Below, one piece after another: positions 59,501 to 64,000 of a stretch of DNA of 64,000 nucleotides. The position numbers and the translations under genes were made by a program. Origin of the DNA: CAWFQB01 sp965277875 (GTDB lineage Bacteria; Armatimonadota; Chthonomonadetes; Chthonomonadales; Chthonomonadaceae); NCBI GenBank assembly GCA_965277875.1, contig CBDIDV010000003.1, positions 186,001 through 250,000 of the forward strand. The letters run 5' to 3'. The stretch's first letter is position 1, and each line of letters starts with the position of its first letter. The notes under the pieces are model-generated. The model did no database searches. It was given only the letters and a program-made list of their open reading frames with translations, and had not been told where the DNA came from.

Positions 59501-60908
59501 GATGGCCCACGAGCTGTTCGGCGAAGTGGGGGGTGGGGAAGGGGACTTCGCGCACCAGTTCGGCGGTAAACGCGTGCAGTTGGTCGGGGTCACGCCGCGC
59601 CGATGTGAGCAGGCGGTTGGCCCAGAAGTCGGCGATCTCGCGCTCGGTCTGGCGCTGATCCACGGTCACGGCGAGGACGCGCAAGAGTTCGATCAGGCGC
59701 AGTCGGAGCATCAGGGGGACGGCCCACAGTTCGCCGATGGTCAGGGGCGTGACGCTCTGGTACGCCTGCAAAAAGTTGTGGATGTTGTCGCGGTCAATGC
59801 GCGCGTCCGTGCCGTCGATCAGGACGCGGGCCAGGTCGTACACGCGCGGCACTTCGGTATTGAACAGCAGGGCCGAGGGCTGCGTGAGTACCTGGCGTCG
59901 GCGGCTCAGGGCGTGGAAGCGCATGTTGCGCTGTTCCCATGCTTTGAGCGTTGCCAGCCATTGCAGAACCAGGGGCAAGTCAGGTTCCGGCGTGGTTTCG
60001 CTGTCGGTCAGTTCCGGCTCATCGTAGGCCGCCGCATTTGTTTCCCCAATCGGTCCCGTGTCCGGTTTCACTTTGTCCGCAAGCGAGGGTTTCGACTTTT
60101 TGGTTTTGATCTTCTCGCTGCCCGCAAGGATGGGAAGCTCCTGCTCGTAACGGCGGGGCAGGCTGCGGCGGAAATCTTCGATCTGACCCTGAATCACGTA
60201 GCCGTTATCGAGCAGCCATTCCGCCGAAAGCAGGATGTTGGGTTCCACGCGGGCCACGGCGGCGAGGTGCTGGCGGACGCGGGCGATCACGCGGGCGCTG
60301 GCCTGCAAACGGGCGTGCAACGGCCTGCCGTGCTGCGAGGAACGGGTGAGAACATGCGACGCGGCCAGGTCGCGGGCCTGTTGCGCCAGGCGATCCGGGG
60401 ACAGGGGTTCGGGCGACATGGCCTCGATGTTGTCGTCTATGGACACGCGGGCCGGGGGATAAAAGGCGAACGTGGTAGGGTTCTCGCCCGCGTTCTGGCG
60501 CAGGATGTCCAGAATGGGGCCGGTCTCAGTTCCCCGCACGAAGGCGACGACGAGACTCTCCTCGCGCACCATCTGCGACTTGAACACGCTCAGATCGGCG
60601 GCAGGAATGGGCGAGTAACGCCGCCACGCGACCGCGACTAGGGCGAACCAGAGGACGCTCAGGATACACGCGGGGGCGTTGACTCGACCCGTTATGAGGC
60701 CGGCCAGCACGGCCAGAGCGAGCAGGACGTGAATGCCCGCCACGCCTGCCCACACGCGGGGAGGAATGCCGTGCTGCACGGTCACGCGCCCGTCTTTGCG
60801 CTTGTACAGCAGGGCGGCGCGATACACCCGCCCGGCCCTCAGCCGCTTCAGGACGCCCTGCGCCGTCGCCGCCTCCTGATAAAACCCCAATACTGTTCCA
60901 CGCTGCAT
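50529..60908 (-). CDS. ndvB: Cyclic beta-1,2-glucan synthase, very long form with low-complexity inserts
   Basis: 3459 residues, against about 2800 in the usual NdvB/ChvB/Cgs. N-terminal membrane helices, then a GT84 glycosyltransferase with FVITLDADTQLPRDTGRR at about 870, a glucoamylase-like domain with MAHHQGMSLLAIDNLL near 1880, and two carbohydrate-binding sandwich repeats (NTDYSVMITNSGSGVSRW; NPLFGTLVSESGMGYTWYG). A GH94 phosphorylase domain follows with GAGDWNDGLNRVG near 2915 and AYFDDGTPLGSAQSEEAKIDSLPQSW. The enzyme makes and trims linear beta-1,2-glucan and closes the ring. Oddities: a linker EEKRTRGEEEKG near 1485, a 100-residue Ala/Asn/Gln-rich insert within GH94 at about 2957-3050, a KQQTTSS insert near 3145, and a Pro/Ala/Glu tail of about 110 residues. 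Confidence 0.92.
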   Translation of the reverse strand: MQRGTVLGFYQEAATAQGVLKRLRAGRVYRAALLYKRKDGRVTVQHGIPPRVWAGVAGIHVLLALAVLAGLITGRVNAPACILSVLWFALVAVAWRRYSPIPAADLSVFKSQMVREESLVVAFVRGTETGPILDILRQNAGENPTTFAFYPPARVSIDDNIEAMSPEPLSPDRLAQQARDLAASHVLTRSSQHGRPLHARLQASARVIARVRQHLAAVARVEPNILLSAEWLLDNGYVIQGQIEDFRRSLPRRYEQELPILAGSEKIKTKKSKPSLADKVKPDTGPIGETNAAAYDEPELTDSETTPEPDLPLVLQWLATLKAWEQRNMRFHALSRRRQVLTQPSALLFNTEVPRVYDLARVLIDGTDARIDRDNIHNFLQAYQSVTPLTIGELWAVPLMLRLRLIELLRVLAVTVDQRQTEREIADFWANRLLTSARRDPDQLHAFTAELVREVPFPTPHFAEQLVGHLYDEETALAPVREWLERRLEMSLVEASAFERTNQTREQVSLGSAIASLRGLGRLDYPELFESVSRVDAVLFSDHAGVYPNMDFATRDRYRHAIEEVARRSKDTEATEISVALKVVEMADAAPDVQDVSAHIGYYLIDKGLPILEAQANSNPRPRILFQRWTERHGTGLYVGAIGGLTAGTVTILCLQAVRAGTSPFLLVPCALLALFPASEVAVQVVNWFVTRILPPRSLPKMDFEQGIPSPFRTLVVVPMMLLTPESIQEEIDRLEIRYLANPDGNLRYALLSDFSDALQPHAPEDAERLDVAIRGIERLNDKYPDARFLLFHRDRAWSETESRWMGWERKRGKLEQMNALLMSLNEGIGEENGLEDASASPASASGFALPAMMVRAGDVEDLRGIRFVITLDADTQLPRDTGRRLVETLAHPLNQPVVRDLMSGGPETSARVERGYTILQPRVSTSLPSATASYFSRLFTDPRGTDPYTRAVSDVYQDLTNEGSYHGKGIYDLAAFHKVLGHRFPTSTLLSHDLIEGAHVRVGLATDVELFDLFPRDYVVYSGRNHRWVRGDWQISDWIGRRVPGADGAKVANPLSVLNRWKIFDNLRRSTLPIASILLCVLAWLLGTASTPAQWTWLVLWTFLTPPALQLLGSVTRKWQRDPLMWVELATSLVRATLFLSLLPHQAALNLDATVRVLFRKLVSHRLMLEWQTASEAGRRSRDKRKTFARNLGLISLAALVVGLTLALVNPGALLVAAPFLTLWAASPVFVALLNREVKRDTASRLTSSDKRFVRQVARQTWRFFDDLSGPQTNHLPPDNYQIDLRVEVAPRTSPTNMGLDLLANLAAQDMGYITLDEVVERVHASLTTIDGLEKYEGHVFNWYDIYTKQALPPRYVSFVDSGNLLGDLWALNEGILERLDAPLLDSVGLRGLNDSLALLHQSLDDGIKHTLAAMSQGGTRLLVDARLSETITTPLTELEALCKHVPDAGIPGALEALIRAWRAARQPARRLAEAVAAQQETQEEKRTRGEEEKGASSEPQTAQSIGAQSIGVEMDAKQGEAAKRANTIKNAIYWSGKIQAQVEAWNVLIDRYFGWVELLGNAPTDVLLSIGQDAHEWSRQAVASLPSLRTLGSDHVAGLAALSSASERLDRDTMSGAARDWLDKMAHAHSQAQWFAGEKLAQAEESLALSHKLADGMNLHFLYDAERRAFSIGYNVEERRLDNFYYDLLASEARLGSFVAVARGDVPVEHWFALGRPFASAYGQRALLSWSGTMFEYLMPLLLTRHYENSLLDQGCRAAVSCQIAYGKRRSIPWGISEAAYSALDTRQIYQYRAFGVPGLGLKRGLENDMVVAPYATALSLPLMPAQAVQNLKTLARRGVRGDMGFFESIDYTRQSDAQGDRGVIVSTYMAHHQGMSLLAIDNLLNDNIMQDRFHADPRVQATESLLYERVPNNPPLARDYAAQIARTKTAVVPQTGTPVRINTPDGPTPRTHLLANTDYSVMITNSGSGVSRWKDLEINRWRADTTRDNSGTYLYIKDLEDGSLWSATGQPLGGAPRNYSAVFTPEKAEFTRRDNDIETRTEVVVSPEDNVEVRRMMFINHSGRSRRLELTSYIELALASHAADRAHPAFSKLFVQTEALPEHDALLASRRARKSGDPTPWAVHIVSVPEENLAGQSGKTRYNEYETDRAKFLGRNGTAARPQGLDGELTGSVGAVLDPIFSLRRRIVIAPGARVEVKFVTGAAEDRETAVALAEKYCQLGAANRAVEMAWTYAQLDLRHLRIQPDEAMRYQQLASYVIYPSAGLRATEERLKRNRLAQPGLWAHGISGDLPIVVMTIGDVDDIEAARQIIVAHNYWRSRGLKCDLVILNEESASYEQPLQDQLRRIIGANAQMTGQDQPGGVFLRPSRDIPEDDLTLILTVARVVLVAARGGIAQQLGGLAAPRALPPVRGQSQAVAFTEEPSAPLPFMELPYFNGTGGFTTDGKEYVIYLGPNAQTPAPWINVMANPLFGTLVSESGMGYTWYGNSQTNRLTPWSNDPVLDPFGEAIYIRDEDLGVVWTPTPRPIREQDAYRVHHGQGYSRWEHNSHAIEQELLTFVPVDDNGGAPVRVQRLRLHNASSHKRRLTITGVVDWTLGVEREDTQMHVVTEWDKNAQALLARNAYHPDFGGRVAFMTSLPAAASYTGDRTEFLGRNGSARTPAGLRRIRLSNRAGAGMDPCGALQVPIELEPNQTVDVLFLLGQGADANDARNLAYRFRDPANVEQALQTTIQWWERTLNVITVDTPELSVNFLLNRWLLYQDISCRVWGRSAFYQSGGAFGFRDQLQDIMALLYSHPAFAREQILRSSSRQFVEGDVQHWWLPPSGAGVRTRISDDLLWLPYVVAQYVRVTGDGTILDEVTPFLDGKPLEPDEHEVFNTPTVSQETATLLEHCRRALHKGDTSGPHGLPLIGAGDWNDGLNRVGAEGKGESVWLAWFLVHVLNDFAYLLREGERKKEKGESAAALSAASGTNGANGNAHANPNPASEAKAVADAKTVTNGAKAASKGANSKGIQAEQQAEQPTPSNGQQTANNKQQTTLPETTLSEADQCERQARDLAQTIETQAWDGAWYRRAYFDDGTPLGSAQSEEAKIDSLPQSWSVICGLGDAERSTQALQSVERYLVKEKGKLPTANTGTASIEETNNKQQTTSSYNAVLLFTPAFDKTPHDPGYIKGYVPGVRENGGQYTHGSLWMPLAYAMRGEGDHACRLLRLMNPAEHTRTPEDVLHYKVEPYVAVADIYSLQGQEGRGGWSWYTGSAGWMYRVWVENALGLQKRGDTLSVNPSIPAEWNGFTLRYRHGNAMYEISIENPQHVQHGVGRVELDGALLADKIIALSDDGQTHRVRILLGTGEEQPTPAPPPHPEPAQEEAERERNADAPPVPIPVPDVENAPAAPTPAAMPSGNGQVETSIPDATPEPITAEDTPAVNGSEPGEAAADTPTAQPLSPEPDTVEAKTP
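51450..51480. repeat. AACAAACAAC-type repeat inside glucan synthase, copy 1
   Basis: GTTTGTTGTTTGTTGTTTG-type run; on the coding strand it gives ETNNKQQTTSS within the GH94 domain. It matches the intergenic repeat at 29644-29772. Confidence 0.8.
51788..51820. repeat. AACAAACAAC-type repeat inside glucan synthase, copy 2
   Basis: TTTGTTGTTTGCTGTTTGCT-type run giving GQQTANNKQQTTLPE on the coding strand, at one end of the 100-residue insert in GH94. Confidence 0.8.
52018..52039. repeat. GGAAAAA-type purine repeat inside glucan synthase
   Basis: On the minus strand two GGAAAAA units run into GGAGAAAG, identical over 22 bp to 17720-17741. Encodes KKEKGES at the other end of the 100-residue insert. 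Confidence 0.85.
56424..56467. repeat. GAGGAGA-type purine repeat inside glucan synthase
   Basis: The minus strand holds AGAGGAGAAGAGGAGA, identical to a 16-bp stretch at about 40442-40457 in the amino-acid transporter fusion. Encodes EEKRTRGEEEKG in a linker. Confidence 0.7.
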
Positions 60909-61071
60909 ACGCGCTTTTATCCTTCTGATTCCTGTTGATTCTTAAAATTGCTGTTAAACCGACCACTACTAGGTACGTTTGCGAGCGGGTATTGTTGGCA
61001 CGACCGCAACACACCTGTCCGAGCTATGCGGGGCCGCGTTTCTTCCGGCTGATAGCCGCGTTTCTTCCGGT

Positions 61072-62547
61072 TCATACTCGCTCGAAATCTATGAAGCCGC
61101 GTTCGGGGTCAGCCGACAGCAGGCGGACGCGTACCTTGTCGCCTACGTCCAGGCCGGTTTCGCCGCGCACGATACGGCCCTCGACGGGCGGGTCCAGAAC
61201 GCGCACGAACGTGCCTTTGGACGCGGCCCCGGTGACAAGGGCGTCGTAGGTCTGCCCGATGTGTCCGCCGAGCAGGACGGCGGCAATCGTTTTACGCATC
61301 TGGCGTTCCACTTTGTGGGCCGCGCTTTCGCGTTCGGTGCAGTGCGCGGCGATCTGCTCCAGGTCGGGGGTGGGGTAGGGGGCCGGGGCATGGAACGCGA
61401 CCGCTTTGAGCAGGCGCTGTACGATCAGGTCGGCGTACCGGCGGTTGGGCGCGGTAGAGTGGGTATAGCGGTACGCGGCCAGCCCGAAATGTCCCTGCGG
61501 GTCGGTCGGATCGTCCACGACGGCGTATTCGCCGGGGCCGAGCAGCTTGACGACCGAAAGCGACAGGTCGGGAAAGTGGGCGGGGTCGGCCTGCTTGCGG
61601 CGCGCGAGAAAGGCGGACAGGGCCAGGGCGTCCGGCGCGTCGGGAAGCGCGTCGCCAAGACTTGCGGCTATCTGAACGATGCGATCCCAGCGGGCGGGGG
61701 CGCGTACCACGCGCTGTATACTCGGCTGCCCGCTTTGCGCCATCCACGTCGCCAGGGCCGTGTTGCCCGCGATCATGAAGTTTTCGATCAGCAGGCGGGC
61801 CTCGTTCTTCAGAGGAACTTCCAGGCGCGTCACGCGTCCGTCTACCAAAACCGGGCGGGCCTCCACGGTCTCGAATTCCAGCGCGCCCTGCTCCAGCCGC
61901 CGCGCCAGAATACGGTGGGCGGCGTCGTGCTGTAATCGGATCTGCGCCTCCAGACCCGCGACGCGGGCCACATCGGGCGGGACGGGCGCGCGGTTTTCCA
62001 GCCACGCGCCTACGGCCTCGTAGGTCAGGCGGGCATGATTGCGGGCCAGAGCCGCGTAGATGTCGCACTGCGCGACATTGCCCTCGTTGTCGAGTGTCAT
62101 ATCAATCACGAGGACGCGCCTGTCCGCGCCCTCGACAAGAGACGTAAGATCCGTAGAAAGCGCGAGGGGCAGCATGGGAAACGTGGCCGCGCCCGTGTAA
62201 ACCGTGGTCGTGTTCCGGCGCGCGTGAGCGTCAATGGGCGTACCGACTGCGACAAGGGCGTCCACATCGGCGATACCCACCAGGACGCGGAGGGTGTCGT
62301 CTGGCAGGCGCAGGGCCACTTCGATCTGATCCAGGTCGCGCGAGTCGTCGTTGTCAATGGAAGACCAGAGCATGTCGCGCAGGTCACGAACGCCGTCGTC
62401 TAACGTCGTGTCAGACGGGGAATGCCGCGCCTGATCCTCAAGCCCGCACGTTTGCGCGTTGACTTCAGGGGGCATGTCGGGCGCAAAGCCGTTTTCCAGC
62501 ATGGCGCGATGGGCGCGGGCGTTCAGGTCGTAACCGGGCAGGGACAT
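61072..62547 (-). CDS. RNase II-type (RNB) exoribonuclease, short form
   Basis: 491 residues. The RNB active site is SSIDNDDSRDLDQIEVA (D65, D67/D68, D71 and D73 bind metal and RNA end). RYTHSTAPNRRYADLIVQR is the second family motif. An S1-like domain ends the protein (FVRVLDPPVEGRIVRGETG..LDVGDKVRVRLL). The N-terminal cold-shock domains of classical RNase II/R are missing; the length resembles the short Deinococcus-type enzyme. It degrades RNA 3' to 5'. It lies 163 bp before the glucan synthase gene on the same strand; a 15-bp direct repeat CCGCGTTTCTTCCGG lies in between (about 61032-61068). Confidence 0.93.
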   Translation of the reverse strand: MSLPGYDLNARAHRAMLENGFAPDMPPEVNAQTCGLEDQARHSPSDTTLDDGVRDLRDMLWSSIDNDDSRDLDQIEVALRLPDDTLRVLVGIADVDALVAVGTPIDAHARRNTTTVYTGAATFPMLPLALSTDLTSLVEGADRRVLVIDMTLDNEGNVAQCDIYAALARNHARLTYEAVGAWLENRAPVPPDVARVAGLEAQIRLQHDAAHRILARRLEQGALEFETVEARPVLVDGRVTRLEVPLKNEARLLIENFMIAGNTALATWMAQSGQPSIQRVVRAPARWDRIVQIAASLGDALPDAPDALALSAFLARRKQADPAHFPDLSLSVVKLLGPGEYAVVDDPTDPQGHFGLAAYRYTHSTAPNRRYADLIVQRLLKAVAFHAPAPYPTPDLEQIAAHCTERESAAHKVERQMRKTIAAVLLGGHIGQTYDALVTGAASKGTFVRVLDPPVEGRIVRGETGLDVGDKVRVRLLSADPERGFIDFERV

Positions 62548-62818
62548 AAAATGAGTTTTCCTTTGGGCGGGCGTCTGCGCGGACTGCCTCGCCCGTCCTT
62601 ATACGGCATAATACGGCATAAAGACCGTTTTCTCCTGCGTTTGCTTCTTATGGCTTTTCTTCATAGATCTTCTTCATAGCCCTTCTTCATAGCTCTTCTC
62701 CATAGCTCTTCTCCATAGAAGAAAGGTGTACCGTCCGACACTCCGGAGAAACAGAAGGTATACTCGTTTACAAGTTATGGTAACAGCAAGCAGATAAACA
62801 AGCGGGGAGAATTGGGAC
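62548..62818. other. Divergent region with five 13-bp tandem repeats
   Basis: Five 13-bp units at 62657-62669, 62670-62682, 62683-62695, 62696-62708 and 62709-62721, consensus CTTCTTCATAGCT, the last two with CTTCTCC. The region separates the divergent RNB and metallophosphoesterase genes, so the array lies within or near their promoters. Confidence 0.85.
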
Positions 62819-63868
62819 ATGGCGGGTGGAAGAAAACCGGGAATACTGGTGTTCGGGGCGGCGGGCGTACTGCTGTTGTGCGGCTTTGCCTGTTTCCGGC
62901 CCGATACGGCCCCGTCAGGAAAGACAACGACTGCCGAAGCCGACGCGCAGGCGAGTACGCCTGTCGTACCTGCTGTTCCGCCGATCCTACCTGCTGCGCC
63001 GACAGGTACCGTGAACGCAGACAACCCCGGCGTCGTGGAAATTCCCGATGTTACGCCTTATACGCAGGTCGCTGCTCTTAGCGACAATCACGGTATGTAC
63101 GAAAACACGAACCGATTGCTGCAAGCCGCGCATCTAATGGACGCAACGGGCAACTGGAGCGGGGGCAAAACGCTGCTCCTCGTGGTCGGCGACATGATAG
63201 ACAAGGGGCCGAAAAGCCTGGAGATCCTCGACCTGTATATCCGCCTGACGGCCCAGGCTCCGGCTCAGGGCGGGCGCGTGGTGTGCCTGCTGGGAAACCA
63301 CGAGGCCGAGTTTCTGGCCGACCCGGACAACAGCAAGGCCGTGCCGCTGCGCGCCGAGATGCGGGCGCAGGATGTCGCGCTGCCCCTGGTAGCGCAGGCC
63401 GACGGGCCGCGCGGCAAGTTTCTGCGCGGCCTCCCGCTCGCGGCCCGCGTGGGCGGCAGGTGGCTGTTCTGTCACGCGGGTTGGCCGCCGGACATGGGCT
63501 GGAACGCCTTTGCCGCACGCGCCAAATCCGTCTTGCAAGCCGGAAATTACGCCGACCCGCTTCTCAGCGACCCCGACAGCATCCTGGAAAAGCGCAAGTG
63601 GTGGGACGACGACAGCGAGGTTGCCGCGCTCGAAGCCCGCCTGGACAAAGACGGTCTGTTCGGCGTGGTCTTCGGGCATCAGCCGCTCGCATTCGGCATT
63701 GCGGGCGATGTCGGGCCGCGCAGCAGGGAAGATCACCGTCTGGTGAAAATAGACTGTGGCATGGCCCCGGAAGCGGGCGCGCATCCGGGCAAAATCCTGG
63801 TCTTCTCGCAGCCGCAGGAACTCACATTTGCCCTGCCTCCCACCCACATGACCTCTATCGGCCCATAA
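62819..63868 (+). CDS. Exported metallophosphoesterase
   Basis: 349 residues. A hydrophobic N-terminus ends in LLLCGFAC (lipoprotein or membrane anchor), followed by a Thr/Ala/Pro linker to about 75. Calcineurin-type motifs: LSDNHG (D89, H91), VVGDMIDKG (D125, D128), LLGNHE (N160-H161-E162), FCHAG and VFGHQP. The set resembles ApaH/PrpE-like phosphatases, here placed outside the cytoplasm. Substrate unknown: nucleotides or phosphoproteins are possible. Confidence 0.9.
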   Translation: MAGGRKPGILVFGAAGVLLLCGFACFRPDTAPSGKTTTAEADAQASTPVVPAVPPILPAAPTGTVNADNPGVVEIPDVTPYTQVAALSDNHGMYENTNRLLQAAHLMDATGNWSGGKTLLLVVGDMIDKGPKSLEILDLYIRLTAQAPAQGGRVVCLLGNHEAEFLADPDNSKAVPLRAEMRAQDVALPLVAQADGPRGKFLRGLPLAARVGGRWLFCHAGWPPDMGWNAFAARAKSVLQAGNYADPLLSDPDSILEKRKWWDDDSEVAALEARLDKDGLFGVVFGHQPLAFGIAGDVGPRSREDHRLVKIDCGMAPEAGAHPGKILVFSQPQELTFALPPTHMTSIGP

Positions 63869-63921
63869 GCGCGAAACGGCGTCGTTTGCGGAAGCGAAAT
63901 GAGAGCGCTTCGTACAGAAAC

Positions 63922-64000
63922 ATGAGCAAGCTGTCTCACCAACTCCTGAACCTGCGTCATCTACAGGGCCATGTGGGGCAATTGTCGGAGCTGCTTATGG
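63922..64000 (+). CDS. Possible start of a gene cut by the window end
   Basis: ATG at 63922 opens 26 codons (SKLSHQLLNLRHLQGHVGQLSELLM) with no stop before the window ends. No clear ribosome-binding site. Too short to assign. Confidence 0.3.
   Translation, partial: MSKLSHQLLNLRHLQGHVGQLSELLM

Noticed and set aside
1..64000. rRNA, tRNA (including tRNA-Sec), CRISPR-cas or a phage region
   Set aside because: I looked for typical stretches of these on both strands and saw none; a tRNA or covariance-model scan was not possible here.

Overview
This 64 kb window is GC-rich, densely coding bacterial DNA. The centre (about 30.9-39.0 kb) reads as the maintenance module of an independent replicon, meaning a plasmid or chromid. 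It holds a replication initiator of the RPA family with an iteron array at its 5' side, a ParA with an N-terminal winged helix, ParB, two near-identical palindromes flanking parA-parB that are good parS candidates, and a tyrosine recombinase. The host cannot be named from sequence alone. PEP-CTERM protein, paired CRTAC/UnbV-type proteins, a serpin, solute-binding/permease fusions and a very large cyclic beta-1,2-glucan synthase suggest a diderm soil-type bacterium of a less studied phylum. Armatimonadota would fit, but this is a low-confidence inference. No rRNA, tRNA or CRISPR array was seen.

Layout. 0-0.4 kb: decayed TnpB C-terminus. 0.4-12.2 kb: minus-strand block with an aldo/keto reductase, a glycine-betaine-type ABC fusion, a secreted hydrolase, a four-gene ABC-2 exporter operon, small hypotheticals, an ankyrin protein and a sulfonate/nitrate-type ABC pair lacking its binding protein. 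12.3-22.3 kb: plus-strand block with two CRTAC (FG-GAP + ASPIC/UnbV) proteins, an UnbU/RnfD-like membrane protein, a BrnT-type toxin-antitoxin pair overlapping on both sides, and a large secreted glutaminase-family protein. 22.4-30.7 kb: PEP-CTERM protein, serpin, Tat-exported aldo/keto reductase, zinc-ribbon protein, a probable selenoprotein (AhpD-like, in-frame UGA with a SECIS-like hairpin), HEAT protein, LuxR-type regulator and HtrA-like protease. 30.9-39.4 kb: replicon core, interrupted beside the iterons by an intact tnpB. 39.5-48.3 kb: amino-acid ABC fusion plus ATPase, a 106-bp MITE-like element, an orphan molybdenum hydroxylase large subunit with a MocA-like nucleotidyltransferase, a glycoside hydrolase and a duplicated-domain exported protein. 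48.5-64 kb: hypothetical protein, oxalate/formate-type MFS transporter, the 3459-residue glucan synthase, an RNase II-type exonuclease and a metallophosphoesterase.

The most interesting signals are the candidate selenoprotein, the palindromes around parAB, the UnbV-UnbU gene set without any enediyne synthase, and several families of low-complexity repeats (GGAAAAA type, AACAAACAAC type, GAGGAGA type). These occur both between genes and in frame inside conserved genes, where they add blocks of low-complexity residues. Inverted repeat families (GTCTTGAACT, CCGGCAT-N5-ATGCCGG) and a TA-flanked MITE add to a picture of a repeat-rich accessory replicon.
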